DNA of 64,000 nucleotides from Niveispirillum sp. Lineage in GTDB: Bacteria > Pseudomonadota > Alphaproteobacteria > Azospirillales > Azospirillaceae. The stretch is taken from NCBI RefSeq assembly GCF_017996735.1, contig NZ_JAGOGJ010000016.1:1238-65237 (forward strand), written 5' to 3'. How positions within the stretch are numbered: the first letter of the stretch is position 1; each line of letters starts with the position of its first letter. Of the stretch, positions 42,344-51,484 are shown in pieces. The notes beneath the pieces are model-generated. The model was not told where the DNA came from, made no database searches, and was given only the letters and a program-made list of their open reading frames with translations. Both the position numbers and the translations under genes were made by a program.

Positions 42344-43924
42344 ATGGCTTGGATATCAAACGACCCTGAACGGGGTTTTTTCGGGCATCCGCGTGGTCTG
42401 GCGCCGCTTTTCTTTGCCGAGATGTGGGAACGTTTCTCCTTCTATGGCATGCGCGCCCTTCTCACCCTCTATCTGGTCAAGCATTTCCTCTATAGCGACG
42501 GGACGGCCGGCTTCATCTATGCCAGTTACGCCTCCCTGAACTATGCAATGCCCGTCATCGGCGGCCTGATCGCCGACCGGTATCTGGGCAGCCGCAAGGC
42601 GGTAATGCTGGGCGCACTGCTGCTGGTCTGCGGCCATATCGGCATGGCCTTCGAAGGCGCGCCCGCGCAGGTGGTGAATGGCGTCGTCGAGCGTCAGTCG
42701 CCCTATGACCAGATCATGTTCCTGTCGCTGGCCTTCATCATCACCGGCGTGGGCTTCCTGAAGTCCAACATTTCGACCATGGTCGGCAAGCTGTATGGCA
42801 GCAAGGATGACCCCCGTCGCGACCCCGGCTACACGATCTTCTACATGGGCGTGAACCTGGGTTCCTTCTTCTCCACCATCGCTTGCGGTTACCTGGGCGA
42901 GACCTATGGCTGGAAATACGGCTTCGGTCTGGCCGGCCTGGGTATGGTGTTCGGCCTGATCGTCTTTGCGCGCGGCACCAAGTGGTACCGCAATTCCGAA
43001 GCGCCCGATCCGGTGAAACTGTCCAAGCCGCGGGCCTTTGGCCTGTCGCTGGAATGGATGATCTATATCGCCGCCATCATCGGCGTGCTGATCAACTGGC
43101 AGCTTGTGCAGAACCACCATGTCGTCGGCACGCTGCTGCTATCCGTCGTGGGGTTGGTCGTTGTCGGCCTGATCTGGTTCTCCATCACCCAGTGCACAAA
43201 GATCGAGCGCGACCGCCTGATCGCCATGATGATCATGATCTCGCTGTCGGTGGTGTTCTGGACCCTGTTTGAACAGGCCGGCACCTCGCTGACCCTGTTC
43301 GCCGACCGCAATTCCGACCGGTCGCTGTTCGGGCTGATCATTCCGGCCTCGGTCGTGCAGGTCTTCAACCCGATGTTCATCGTGCTGCTGGGCCCGCTGT
43401 TCAGTTGGCTGTGGGTGGCGCTGGCCCGCAAGGGCATGGAGCCGTCGACGCCGATGAAGTTCGGTCTGGCCATCATCCAGGTGGCGCTGGGCTTCGGCGC
43501 CCTGGTCATCGGCGGGGCCGTTGTGGGTGAGGACGCGCAGACCGGCGTGATCTGGCTGGTCCTGGCCTACCTGCTGCACACGACCGGCGAGCTGTGCCTG
43601 TCACCCGTCGGCCTGTCCATGATCAGCCGCCTGTCAGTGGCCCGCATCACGGCCATGATGATGGGTGTCTGGTTCCTGTCGTCGGCCGGCGCGCACTATC
43701 TGGCCGGCTTCATCGCCGATGCCGCAAGCGCCAGTGCCGAGGGTGGTGCCGTTCTGGCCCCGCAGGAAAGCCTGAAAGTCTATACGGGCGTGTTCTACGA
43801 TCTGCTGATCTGGGCCGGTGGTATCGGCGTTGCTGTCTGCGTTGCCTCCCCGCTGATCCGCAAGCTGATGCACACGGACGCAGCCGACATGCACACGCAA
43901 GAAAAGGGCAGCAAGGCCGCCTGA
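42344..43924 (+). CDS. POT-family proton-dependent oligopeptide transporter
   Basis: A 526-residue major-facilitator transporter starting at ATG 42344 after AAGG. The POT signature EMWERFSFYGMRALLTLYL is at the start of helix 1, and helix 2/3 carries LGSRKAVMLGALLL. RDPGYTIFYMGVNLGSFFSTIACGYLGE is the second family signature. Fourteen hydrophobic segments are expected. It imports di- and tripeptides driven by the proton gradient. It stands alone, followed by a terminator. Confidence 0.95.
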   Translation: MAWISNDPERGFFGHPRGLAPLFFAEMWERFSFYGMRALLTLYLVKHFLYSDGTAGFIYASYASLNYAMPVIGGLIADRYLGSRKAVMLGALLLVCGHIGMAFEGAPAQVVNGVVERQSPYDQIMFLSLAFIITGVGFLKSNISTMVGKLYGSKDDPRRDPGYTIFYMGVNLGSFFSTIACGYLGETYGWKYGFGLAGLGMVFGLIVFARGTKWYRNSEAPDPVKLSKPRAFGLSLEWMIYIAAIIGVLINWQLVQNHHVVGTLLLSVVGLVVVGLIWFSITQCTKIERDRLIAMMIMISLSVVFWTLFEQAGTSLTLFADRNSDRSLFGLIIPASVVQVFNPMFIVLLGPLFSWLWVALARKGMEPSTPMKFGLAIIQVALGFGALVIGGAVVGEDAQTGVIWLVLAYLLHTTGELCLSPVGLSMISRLSVARITAMMMGVWFLSSAGAHYLAGFIADAASASAEGGAVLAPQESLKVYTGVFYDLLIWAGGIGVAVCVASPLIRKLMHTDAADMHTQEKGSKAA

Positions 43925-43950
43925 TCCTTCCGGTTCATGTTGCATGTAAA

Positions 43951-43985
43951 AGAGCCGTCCGGCGCGATCCGGACGGCCCTCTTTA
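43951..43985. terminator. Terminator between convergent genes
   Basis: A 9-bp stem (GCCGTCCGG/CCGGACGGC, 43954-43962 with 43969-43977) is followed by CCTCTTTATC and preceded by AAAAGA, so it can act in both directions, for the peptide transporter and surE. Confidence 0.8.
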
Positions 43986-43987
43986 TC

Positions 43988-44752
43988 TTATCCGCGTAGG
44001 GCTTTCAGCATTGCGTGATCCGTCATGTCAAACCCGATGGGTGTGACGCTGATCTCCTTGCGGCGCAGGGCCCCGATATCGGTATCGTCCGCCCCCTGCC
44101 CCGGATGGCGGCGGATCGACAGCCAGTGATAGGGGAAGCCGCGCGTATCCTCCCGGCTTTCCACGCCCATCACCATGCTTCCCGGTTCCGCCTGCCGCGT
44201 GACGCTGACACCGGCGATCTCTGCCGGCTCCACATCGGGAAAATTCACATTCAGCACGCTGGCCGGGGCGGCGCCGAACCGGCGGACGATGGCGTCCAGT
44301 CCGGAAATGGCGGTATGCCAGCGCACATTGTTGCGGTCGCGCCAGGCCTGGCTGATGGCATAGGCCGGCACGCCGCACATACGCGCCATCAGGGCGGCGC
44401 TGACGGTGCCCGAATAGCCCACTTCCTCCCCCAGATTGGCCCCCCGGTTGATGCCGGAAAAGACGATGTCAGGCGGATTGTCTTTCAGGATGTGGCTGAG
44501 CCCGATAATAACGCAGTCGCTGGGCGTCCCCGTCACGGCAAAGCGGTGGGGACCGCGTTCCAGCACCCGCAGAGGACCGTGCAGGCTGAGGGCGCGCGAC
44601 ACGCCGGACTGGTCATGTTCAGGGGCCACCACCCAGACTTCCCGCGCCAGCGGTGTTACCGCTTCCAACAGGGCCGCCATGCCCGGCGCGTCCACGCCGT
44701 CATCATTGGTCAACAGCGCACGCTGGAACAGGGGGGCGGTCGGGGCTTGCAT
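43988..44752 (-). CDS. surE: 5'/3'-nucleotidase SurE
   Basis: A 254-residue metal-dependent phosphatase acting on nucleoside monophosphates and short polyphosphates. Visible motifs are RALLTNDDGVDAPGMAAL (metal-binding Asp-Asp), PEHDQSGVSRALS, GTPSDCVIIGL and FSGINRGANLGEEVGYSGTVSAA. The start is uncertain: ATGs at 44752, 44767 and 44788 are in frame; I use 44752, which has GGA seven bases upstream. In many alphaproteobacteria surE is linked to serS and pcm, which are not here. Confidence 0.95.
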   Translation of the reverse strand: MQAPTAPLFQRALLTNDDGVDAPGMAALLEAVTPLAREVWVVAPEHDQSGVSRALSLHGPLRVLERGPHRFAVTGTPSDCVIIGLSHILKDNPPDIVFSGINRGANLGEEVGYSGTVSAALMARMCGVPAYAISQAWRDRNNVRWHTAISGLDAIVRRFGAAPASVLNVNFPDVEPAEIAGVSVTRQAEPGSMVMGVESREDTRGFPYHWLSIRRHPGQGADDTDIGALRRKEISVTPIGFDMTDHAMLKALRG

Positions 44753-44837
44753 GGCGGGTCCGGACATGGTGGTTAGAGACAACCCCATTCAAATCGAACA
44801 AGCGTTTGAAGTCGAGCAAGAACAGGACCCAGAGACC

Positions 44838-45164
44838 ATGGAAGAACGCCTACCCACCCATCTGTTCGTGCAAAGCCATCTCTGGCGCCTGTCGGCGGCG
44901 GGGATACCGGCCTATGTGCTGCGCAAGGGGGAGAGGGAAAGCGGCCTGATTCTGCTGAAGGTCACCGTGCCGTTCCAGGGAAGCCTGATGTTCAGCCAGG
45001 GCCGCGACATCAACGGCAAGCTGGGCTGGCAACCGGGTGCCAGCGGCGCCATGATTGACGAGTTGGCGGCGCGGGAGTTTGTCGAACGTCATGTTAAGCG
45101 CGACCCCGACCTTTGGGTGATCGAGGTGGAAACGCGCGACGGTAGCAATCCCTTTATCGTGTGA
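44838..45164 (+). CDS. DUF1491 family protein
   Basis: A 108-residue protein from ATG 44838 (MEERLPTHLFVQSHLWRLSAAGIPAYVLRKGE). The pattern LFVQSHLWRLSAAGIPAYVLRKG, GLILLKV and RDPDLWVIEVETRDG matches the DUF1491 family, found almost only in alphaproteobacteria and of unknown function. An in-frame ATG at 44767 would add an acidic 24-residue extension. It is divergent from surE. Confidence 0.85.
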   Translation: MEERLPTHLFVQSHLWRLSAAGIPAYVLRKGERESGLILLKVTVPFQGSLMFSQGRDINGKLGWQPGASGAMIDELAAREFVERHVKRDPDLWVIEVETRDGSNPFIV

Positions 45165-45222
45165 TACCGAGGGTCGAACTGTTTGACCGCCGGTAGGGCG
45201 CCACTTGGTGCCGTACCACCCC

Positions 45223-48200
45223 TCACCAGCGCCGTTTTGCCGCCCCGAACGGGGGCCGTTTCACCAGCGGCTTGGGCGGCGGCGGGGGAGGAGGCGGTGG
45301 CGGCGGGGGAGGAAGGTCGGCCGTCACCTTCTGCCCGGCGGCCATCTGGGCCAGGGCCTGCATCAGGGTGCGGGCCCCCGCCATGCGGGTTTCCTCCGCC
45401 TCCCAGGGGCGCAGGAACACCAGCTTATGGTCGGGGCGCAACTTGGCGGTACCGGCCTGCTTCTGAATGAACTCCACCAGCTTGACCGGGTTCTTGAAGT
45501 TATTGTTGCGGAAGCCGATCACCGCACCCTTCGGGCCAGCATCCAGGTTGGACACGCCCGCCTCCCGGCACAGTCGCTTGATCTCCATCAGGCGCAACAG
45601 ATTATCCACCTCCGGCGGCATCTTGCCAAAACGGTCGATCAGTTCCACGCCGAACGCCTCCACCTCCTCCTTGCTGTCCAGATCGGACAAGCGGCGATAG
45701 AGCGTCAGGCGCACACCCAGGTCGGGAACGTAATTGTCGGGGATCAGGACGGGCATGCCCAGCGCGATCTGCGGCGACCAGGCATCCTCCGCCACCTGCA
45801 GGTCGGACAGGCCACCACGTGCCGCCTCCACCGCTTCCTCCAGCATCTGCTGGTAAAGCTCCACCCCGACCTCACGGATCTGGCCGGACTGTTCCTCGCC
45901 CAGCAGATTGCCGGCACCACGGATATCCATGTCGTGGCTGGCAAGCTGGAAGCCTGCCCCCAAACTGTCCAGCGTTTCCAGGACATGCAGCCGCTGCTGT
46001 GCGGTCGCCGACAGAACCGTCTTGGGCTGATAGGTCAGATAGGCATAGCCGCGCACCTTCGACCGGCCCACGCGGCCACGGATCTGGTAAAGCTGGGCCA
46101 GACCGAACAGGTCGGCGCGGTGGACGATCATGGTGTTGGCGCGCGGGATGTCCAGACCGCTTTCGATGATGTTGGTGGCCAGCAGCACGTCGTACTTGCC
46201 ATCGTCGAAGGCCGTCATGACGTCCTCCAACTCTGTCGCCGCCATCTGACCATGGGCCGTGATCAGCTTCACCTCCGGCACCAGTTCCTCCAGCCGGACG
46301 CGGACCTTGTCCAGATCCTCCACGCGCGGGCAGACATAGAAGCTCTGCCCGCCCCGGTGATGTTCACGCAGGATCGCCTCGCGGATCACCACGGGATCGA
46401 AGGGCAGGACGAAGGTACGCACGGCCAGCCGGTCCACGGGCGGCGTCGCGATCACCGACAATTCGCGCACGCCCGACAAAGCCAGTTGCAGTGTGCGGGG
46501 AATGGGTGTGGCCGACAGGGTCAGGACGTGAACGTCGGCGCGCAGTTCCTTCAGCCGTTCCTTCTGCTTCACGCCGAAATGCTGTTCCTCGTCGACGATG
46601 ACCAGGCCCAGGCGCTTGAAATCCACACCCTTGCCCAGCAGGGCGTGGGTGCCGATGACGATATCGACGGTGCCATCGGACACGCCCTGCTTGGTCAGGT
46701 TGCTGTCCTTTGTCGTCACCATGCGCGACAATTGCCCGATCTGTACCGGCAGACCGGCGAACCGTGCCTCGAAGGTCCGGGCATGCTGGCGCGCCAGCAG
46801 GGTGGTCGGGACCACCACCGCCACCTGCCGGCCCGCCATGACGGCCAGGAAAGCGGCGCGCAGGGCCACTTCCGTCTTGCCGAAGCCGACATCGCCGCAG
46901 ATCAGGCGGTCCATCGGCTTGCCCGAGCCCATATCTTCGATCACATCATCGATGGCACGAAGCTGGTCGTCCGTTTCGGCATAAGGGAAGCGGGCGCAGA
47001 ATTCGTCCCAGGCGCCATCCGGAATGGGCACCGCATCGGCGCGGCGCAGCGCGCGTTCGGCGGCGATGCGCAACAGGGCGTCGGCCATGTCCTTCAGGCG
47101 GCGTTTGACGCGGGCCTTGCGCGACTGCCAGCCGGCCCCGCCCAGCTTGTCCAATGTGGCGCCCGCCTCCTCGCTGCCATAGCGGGACAGGACCTCGATA
47201 TTCTCCACCGGCACATACAGCTTGTCGCCGCTATCATAGATGAGGCGCAGGCAATCATGCGGGGCACCGCCGACGGTCAGCGTCTCCAACCCGTCATATT
47301 TGCCGATGCCATGATCGATATGGACAACGAAATCGCCGGGGTTCAGCGAGGCGGCCTCGGCGATGAAATTGGCGTTGCGGCGCTTCTTCTTGGAGCCGGC
47401 GCGGACCAGACGGTCGCCCAATATGTCCTGTTCGGTGATGACAGCCAGACCGGGGGCCGTGAAGCCATGGTCCAGCGGCAGCACAATCAGCGCCGTCGTA
47501 CCCTTGTCCAGAGTGCCCAAGTCGGCCCAGGCATCCACGGCCTTCAACCGCGACAGCCCATGTTCCTTAAACACCGACAGAAGCCGGTCACGCGACCCGG
47601 TCGTATAGCCGGCGATGACGGTGGTCCGCCCGTCACGGGTCAGCGCCTCGATATGCTCGCGCAGCACGTCATAGACATTGACGCCGGACTGTACGCGGGC
47701 ATCGGCGAAATCGCGGCCCTTGCGCCCGCCGCCATCGACCATGTCCTTGTTGGACGTCTCCCCCTCGACAGATGCGAAGGGGGAAAGCTGGGCCACCGCG
47801 CGTACGGCCAGATGCCGGTCGAACGTATCGCCATCCAGGAACAGCAGGGAGGGCGGAATGGGCTTATAGGCCGGGTTGCCGGATTTCTTCTCCGCCTCCA
47901 CCATGGTGCGGCGGGCAGTGTAGAAATCCTGGATCTGTTCCAGCCGCTCATCGCGGGCCTGTTCGACATTGGGGTCCAGCGTCACCGACGCGTCGGGCAG
48001 ATAGTCGAACAGGGTTTCCATGGAGCTGTGGAACAACGGTAGCCAATGTTCCATGCCCGCATGTTTGCGGCCGGCGCTGACCGCCTCATACAGCGGGTCG
48101 TCATCCATGACGGCGCCAAAATGCTCGCGGTAGCCGGTGCGGAAGCGCTGGATCGACATCTCGTCCAGAAACACCTCCGACATGGGCGTCAGCAGGAAGC

Positions 48201-48843
48201 CGTCGCGCTTTTCCACCGTCAACTGCGTCATGGGATCAAAGCTGCGCACCCCGTCCAGATCATCGCCGAACAGGTCCAGGCGCAAGGCCTCCCCGCTGCC
48301 CGGTGGGAACAGGTCGATGATGCCGCCCCGGATGGCGAATTCCCCCGGCTCCCGCACCGTCTGCGCGCGGATGTAGCCATTCTGAGACAGGAAGCGCTGA
48401 AGCTCCGCCACATTGATGCGGCTGCCCACCTTCGCCGCGAAGCTGGCATTACGGAATGCCAGACGCGGAGGCAGCTTCTGCACCACCGCATTCACCGTCG
48501 TCAGCACCAGGAACGGCTTACCCGCACTGGGCCGCAGCAGCCTTGTCATGGTGGTGATGCGCTGGGCCACGATCTCCCCGTTGGGGGAGATGCGGTCATA
48601 GGGCAGCACATCCCAGGCCGGGAAATGCAGGACCTCCACCTCTGGTGCAAAGAAGGACACCACGTCGGCCAACCGCGCCGCGCGGGCATCATCGCTGGCG
48701 ATATGCAGCAGCCCCGCCGATCCCCCCCGTCTGGCCAGCGCCGCCAGCAGGCGCGCATCCTGCCCGTCCGGCGCGCCGGACAACAGCAGGCGGCGCGGAT
48801 GGCCCAGGTTCAGGGCGATATCGGGCGTGGGGATCATGCTCAT
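45223..48843 (-). CDS. mfd: Transcription-repair coupling factor
   Basis: A protein of about 1206 residues that removes RNA polymerase stalled at lesions and recruits UvrA. The UvrB-like N-terminal domains, the RNA polymerase-interacting domain (IDHGIGKYDGLETL, LRLIYDSGDKLYVPVENIEVLSRYG), Walker A GDVGFGKTEVALRAAF, the DEEQHFG box (VIVDEEQHFGVKQKERLK), SATPIPRTLQLALSG and LQIRG-like LYQIRGRVGRS motifs are seen. The start is taken at ATG 48843; others are in frame nearby. The C-terminal end has a run of 13 prolines followed by a basic tail, beyond the usual domain 7. Confidence 0.97.
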   Translation of the reverse strand: MSMIPTPDIALNLGHPRRLLLSGAPDGQDARLLAALARRGGSAGLLHIASDDARAARLADVVSFFAPEVEVLHFPAWDVLPYDRISPNGEIVAQRITTMTRLLRPSAGKPFLVLTTVNAVVQKLPPRLAFRNASFAAKVGSRINVAELQRFLSQNGYIRAQTVREPGEFAIRGGIIDLFPPGSGEALRLDLFGDDLDGVRSFDPMTQLTVEKRDGFLLTPMSEVFLDEMSIQRFRTGYREHFGAVMDDDPLYEAVSAGRKHAGMEHWLPLFHSSMETLFDYLPDASVTLDPNVEQARDERLEQIQDFYTARRTMVEAEKKSGNPAYKPIPPSLLFLDGDTFDRHLAVRAVAQLSPFASVEGETSNKDMVDGGGRKGRDFADARVQSGVNVYDVLREHIEALTRDGRTTVIAGYTTGSRDRLLSVFKEHGLSRLKAVDAWADLGTLDKGTTALIVLPLDHGFTAPGLAVITEQDILGDRLVRAGSKKKRRNANFIAEAASLNPGDFVVHIDHGIGKYDGLETLTVGGAPHDCLRLIYDSGDKLYVPVENIEVLSRYGSEEAGATLDKLGGAGWQSRKARVKRRLKDMADALLRIAAERALRRADAVPIPDGAWDEFCARFPYAETDDQLRAIDDVIEDMGSGKPMDRLICGDVGFGKTEVALRAAFLAVMAGRQVAVVVPTTLLARQHARTFEARFAGLPVQIGQLSRMVTTKDSNLTKQGVSDGTVDIVIGTHALLGKGVDFKRLGLVIVDEEQHFGVKQKERLKELRADVHVLTLSATPIPRTLQLALSGVRELSVIATPPVDRLAVRTFVLPFDPVVIREAILREHHRGGQSFYVCPRVEDLDKVRVRLEELVPEVKLITAHGQMAATELEDVMTAFDDGKYDVLLATNIIESGLDIPRANTMIVHRADLFGLAQLYQIRGRVGRSKVRGYAYLTYQPKTVLSATAQQRLHVLETLDSLGAGFQLASHDMDIRGAGNLLGEEQSGQIREVGVELYQQMLEEAVEAARGGLSDLQVAEDAWSPQIALGMPVLIPDNYVPDLGVRLTLYRRLSDLDSKEEVEAFGVELIDRFGKMPPEVDNLLRLMEIKRLCREAGVSNLDAGPKGAVIGFRNNNFKNPVKLVEFIQKQAGTAKLRPDHKLVFLRPWEAEETRMAGARTLMQALAQMAAGQKVTADLPPPPPPPPPPPPPKPLVKRPPFGAAKRRW

Positions 48844-48930
48844 GACGCGTGGCTTTGCGGCTGTCGGCGCGGGGGCGGCCTGTATAGCAGGGAACGCGGC
48901 GGATGGGAACAAAACAGGGACAAAGCCCCC

Positions 48931-49206
48931 TTACCGATAACGATGCGCCTTCAGCATGTCCATCAGCGGTTCGTCCCATTCGGGCGGCGTCGGTTCCTGT
49001 CCCGTGATCCAGTTGTAAAGATCGGGGTCTGACAGTTCCAACAAAACCTCGAACCGGTCAACCAGCGCCTCATCCATCGTGGCGATATGTTTGCGGGCAA
49101 AGGAACCCAGCAGCAGGTCCATCTCCTTGGTCCCGCGATGGTCGCTGCGGAAGATCAGGCGCTTGCGGCGGGGGGACAGGTCGGCGTCGGGAAGATCGAT
49201 CATCAT
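48931..49206 (-). CDS. sdhE: Succinate dehydrogenase assembly factor SdhE
   Basis: A 91-residue SdhE/SDHAF2-family protein that assists covalent FAD attachment to SdhA. The RGxxE motif is HRGTKEMDLLLG, followed by FEVLLELSDPDLYNWITGQ. It sits between recG (divergent) and mfd (same strand, 87 bp), the usual arrangement in many alphaproteobacteria. Confidence 0.95.
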   Translation of the reverse strand: MMIDLPDADLSPRRKRLIFRSDHRGTKEMDLLLGSFARKHIATMDEALVDRFEVLLELSDPDLYNWITGQEPTPPEWDEPLMDMLKAHRYR

Positions 49207-49300
49207 CTTGGTTCCGGTTTGAAGCTGGGCTTTGATATAGAACCTGTGGGGGCGGCTGTCAGCCGTCCCCTGCCCCGTTCGTGTCAGATAGGGTCAGCCC

Positions 49301-51382
49301 TTGCGTCCCGCCATCCTGTTTCCCCTGTTCGCCCCCGTGACCAGCCTGCCCGGTTTGGGGCCGCGCCTTGGCAAGCTGGCTGAAAAGCTGGCGGGCCCGC
49401 ATGTGGTCGACCTGCTGTGGCACAAGCCATCGGGTGTGGTGGACCGTATCCAGGTGCCCAGCATCGCCGAGGCACCCGACGGGCGGCATGTGGTGCTGAC
49501 GGTGCGGGTGGATGGGCATATGCCGTCGCTGGCCCATAACCGGCCCTATCGCATCCGCTGTACCGACCATACCGGGTCGATGGATCTGGTCTATTTCCAT
49601 ATCAAGGGCGACTGGCTGGAACAGAAGCTGCCGGTGGGCACAAAGATCACCGTCTCCGGCAAGGCCGAATATTACAATAACCATCTTCAGATCGCCCACC
49701 CGGACCACGCCGCCCCCGCCGATGAAGGCGCACCGCCATCCGCGACGGAGCCCACCTATCCCCTGACGGGCGGGTTGAACCCCAAGCCGCTGCGCACCGC
49801 CATCCAGGCGGCCCTGACACGCGCGCCGCAATTGCCGGAATGGCAGGATGCCGCCTGGCTGCGGGCGCGGGATTGGCCCGACTGGCACAGCGCGCTGACC
49901 CGCCTGCATAATCCGGTGGACGAGGCGGACATCAACCCGCTGGGTCCGGTGCGTCAGCGGCTGGCCTTCGATGAACTGCTGGCCAACCAGTTGGCGCTGG
50001 TGCTGGTGCGCGCGCAGCAACGCAAATTGTCGGGCCGGGTGACGGCGGGTGACGGGCGGCTGCGCGCCGCCGTCTCTGCCGCCCTGCCCTATCGCCTGAC
50101 CGGCGCGCAGGAACGCTCCCTGGCGGAGATTTACGCCGACATGGAAGATCCGTCGCGCATGCTGCGCCTGTTACAGGGCGATGTGGGCAGCGGCAAGACC
50201 ATCGTGGCCCTGATGAGCATGCTGAACGCCGTGGAAACGGGGGCGCAGGCGGCCCTGATGGCGCCGACCGAAATCCTCGCGCGTCAACACATGGAAACCC
50301 TGGCCCCCCTGTGCGAAGCTGCCGGCGTGCGGCTGGCCGTCCTGACTGGGCGTGACAAGGGCAAGGCACGGGCGGCCTTGCTGGAGCGGCTGGCAGCGGG
50401 GGAGATCGACATCTTGGTCGGCACCCACGCCCTGTTCCAGGAGGAGGTGACGTTCGCCGATCTGGCCATCGCCGTCATCGACGAACAGCATAAGTTCGGC
50501 GTGCATCAGCGCCTGCAACTGGCGGCCAAGGGGCGCGGCGTGGACACGCTGGTGATGACCGCCACGCCCATTCCCCGCACCCTGACCCTGACCGTCTATG
50601 GCGACATGGATGTGTCGCGCCTGGACGAGAAACCGCCGGGGCGACAGCCGGTGAAGACGGTAGTCATGCATGCCGACCGGCTGGAGGAGGTGGCGGGCGG
50701 CCTTGCCCGTGCCATCGCCTCGGGCCAGCGCATCTATTGGGTCTGTCCGTTGGTGGAGGAAAGCGAACAGGTCGATCTGGCCGCCGCCACCCACCGCCAC
50801 GCCGCCCTGGTCGAACGGCTGGGTACCCGTGTCGGCCTGATCCATGGCAAGATGAAGGGGCCGGACAAGGACAAGGTCATGGCCGATTTCGCCGAGGGCC
50901 GGCTGGACGTCCTGGTAGCCACCACCGTGATCGAGGTGGGCGTGAACGTGCCCGAGGCCACGATCATGGTCATCGAACATGCCGAACGTTTCGGCCTGGC
51001 ACAGCTTCACCAGCTTCGCGGTCGCGTGGGGCGCGGCACCGGGGCCAGTACCTGCCTGCTGCTCTATTACCAGCCGTTGGGCGAGGTGGCGCGGCAGCGT
51101 TTGCAGGTGATGAAGGATACAGAGGACGGCTTCATCATCGCAGAGAAGGACCTGGAACTGCGCGGGGCCGGCGAAATGCTGGGCACCAAGCAGTCGGGCA
51201 TCCCGGAATTCCGGCTGGCCGATATCGCCGTGCATGGGGAATTGCTGGCCGTGGCGCGCGACGATGCCCGCCTGATCATCAACCGCGACCCCGAACTGGA
51301 GACCGAGCGGGGCCAGGCGCTGCGGACATTGCTGTATTTGTTCGAGCGGGATGCAGCCGTCAAATATCTGCGGTCGGGGTGA
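49301..51382 (+). CDS. recG: ATP-dependent DNA helicase RecG
   Basis: A 693-residue branch-migration helicase. The start is TTG 49301, eight bases after AGGG. The N-terminal wedge domain (SLPGLGPRLGKLAEKLAG, VDLLWHKPSGVVDR) and an OB fold precede the motor: Walker A LQGDVGSGKTIVALM, VGTHALFQEEV, VIDEQHKFGVHQR, TATPIPRTLTLTVYGDMDVSRLDEKPPGR and LHQLRGRVGRG. It reverses stalled forks and processes branched DNA. It is divergent from sdhE. Confidence 0.97.
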   Translation: MRPAILFPLFAPVTSLPGLGPRLGKLAEKLAGPHVVDLLWHKPSGVVDRIQVPSIAEAPDGRHVVLTVRVDGHMPSLAHNRPYRIRCTDHTGSMDLVYFHIKGDWLEQKLPVGTKITVSGKAEYYNNHLQIAHPDHAAPADEGAPPSATEPTYPLTGGLNPKPLRTAIQAALTRAPQLPEWQDAAWLRARDWPDWHSALTRLHNPVDEADINPLGPVRQRLAFDELLANQLALVLVRAQQRKLSGRVTAGDGRLRAAVSAALPYRLTGAQERSLAEIYADMEDPSRMLRLLQGDVGSGKTIVALMSMLNAVETGAQAALMAPTEILARQHMETLAPLCEAAGVRLAVLTGRDKGKARAALLERLAAGEIDILVGTHALFQEEVTFADLAIAVIDEQHKFGVHQRLQLAAKGRGVDTLVMTATPIPRTLTLTVYGDMDVSRLDEKPPGRQPVKTVVMHADRLEEVAGGLARAIASGQRIYWVCPLVEESEQVDLAAATHRHAALVERLGTRVGLIHGKMKGPDKDKVMADFAEGRLDVLVATTVIEVGVNVPEATIMVIEHAERFGLAQLHQLRGRVGRGTGASTCLLLYYQPLGEVARQRLQVMKDTEDGFIIAEKDLELRGAGEMLGTKQSGIPEFRLADIAVHGELLAVARDDARLIINRDPELETERGQALRTLLYLFERDAAVKYLRSG

Positions 51383-51484
51383 AACCCGCCATGGCTTGGA
51401 TAGGCGGGTGCTTATCCGCTCTACAAATGACACCCGGCTGCGCTATAGAGCGCGTTCAACGGAATTCAGCGGGGTCGGTTCAGG

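Noticed and set aside
45205..48042. Long plus-strand frame of 945 codons
   Set aside because: It is the antisense of mfd, with the low-complexity composition expected from third-position GC bias.
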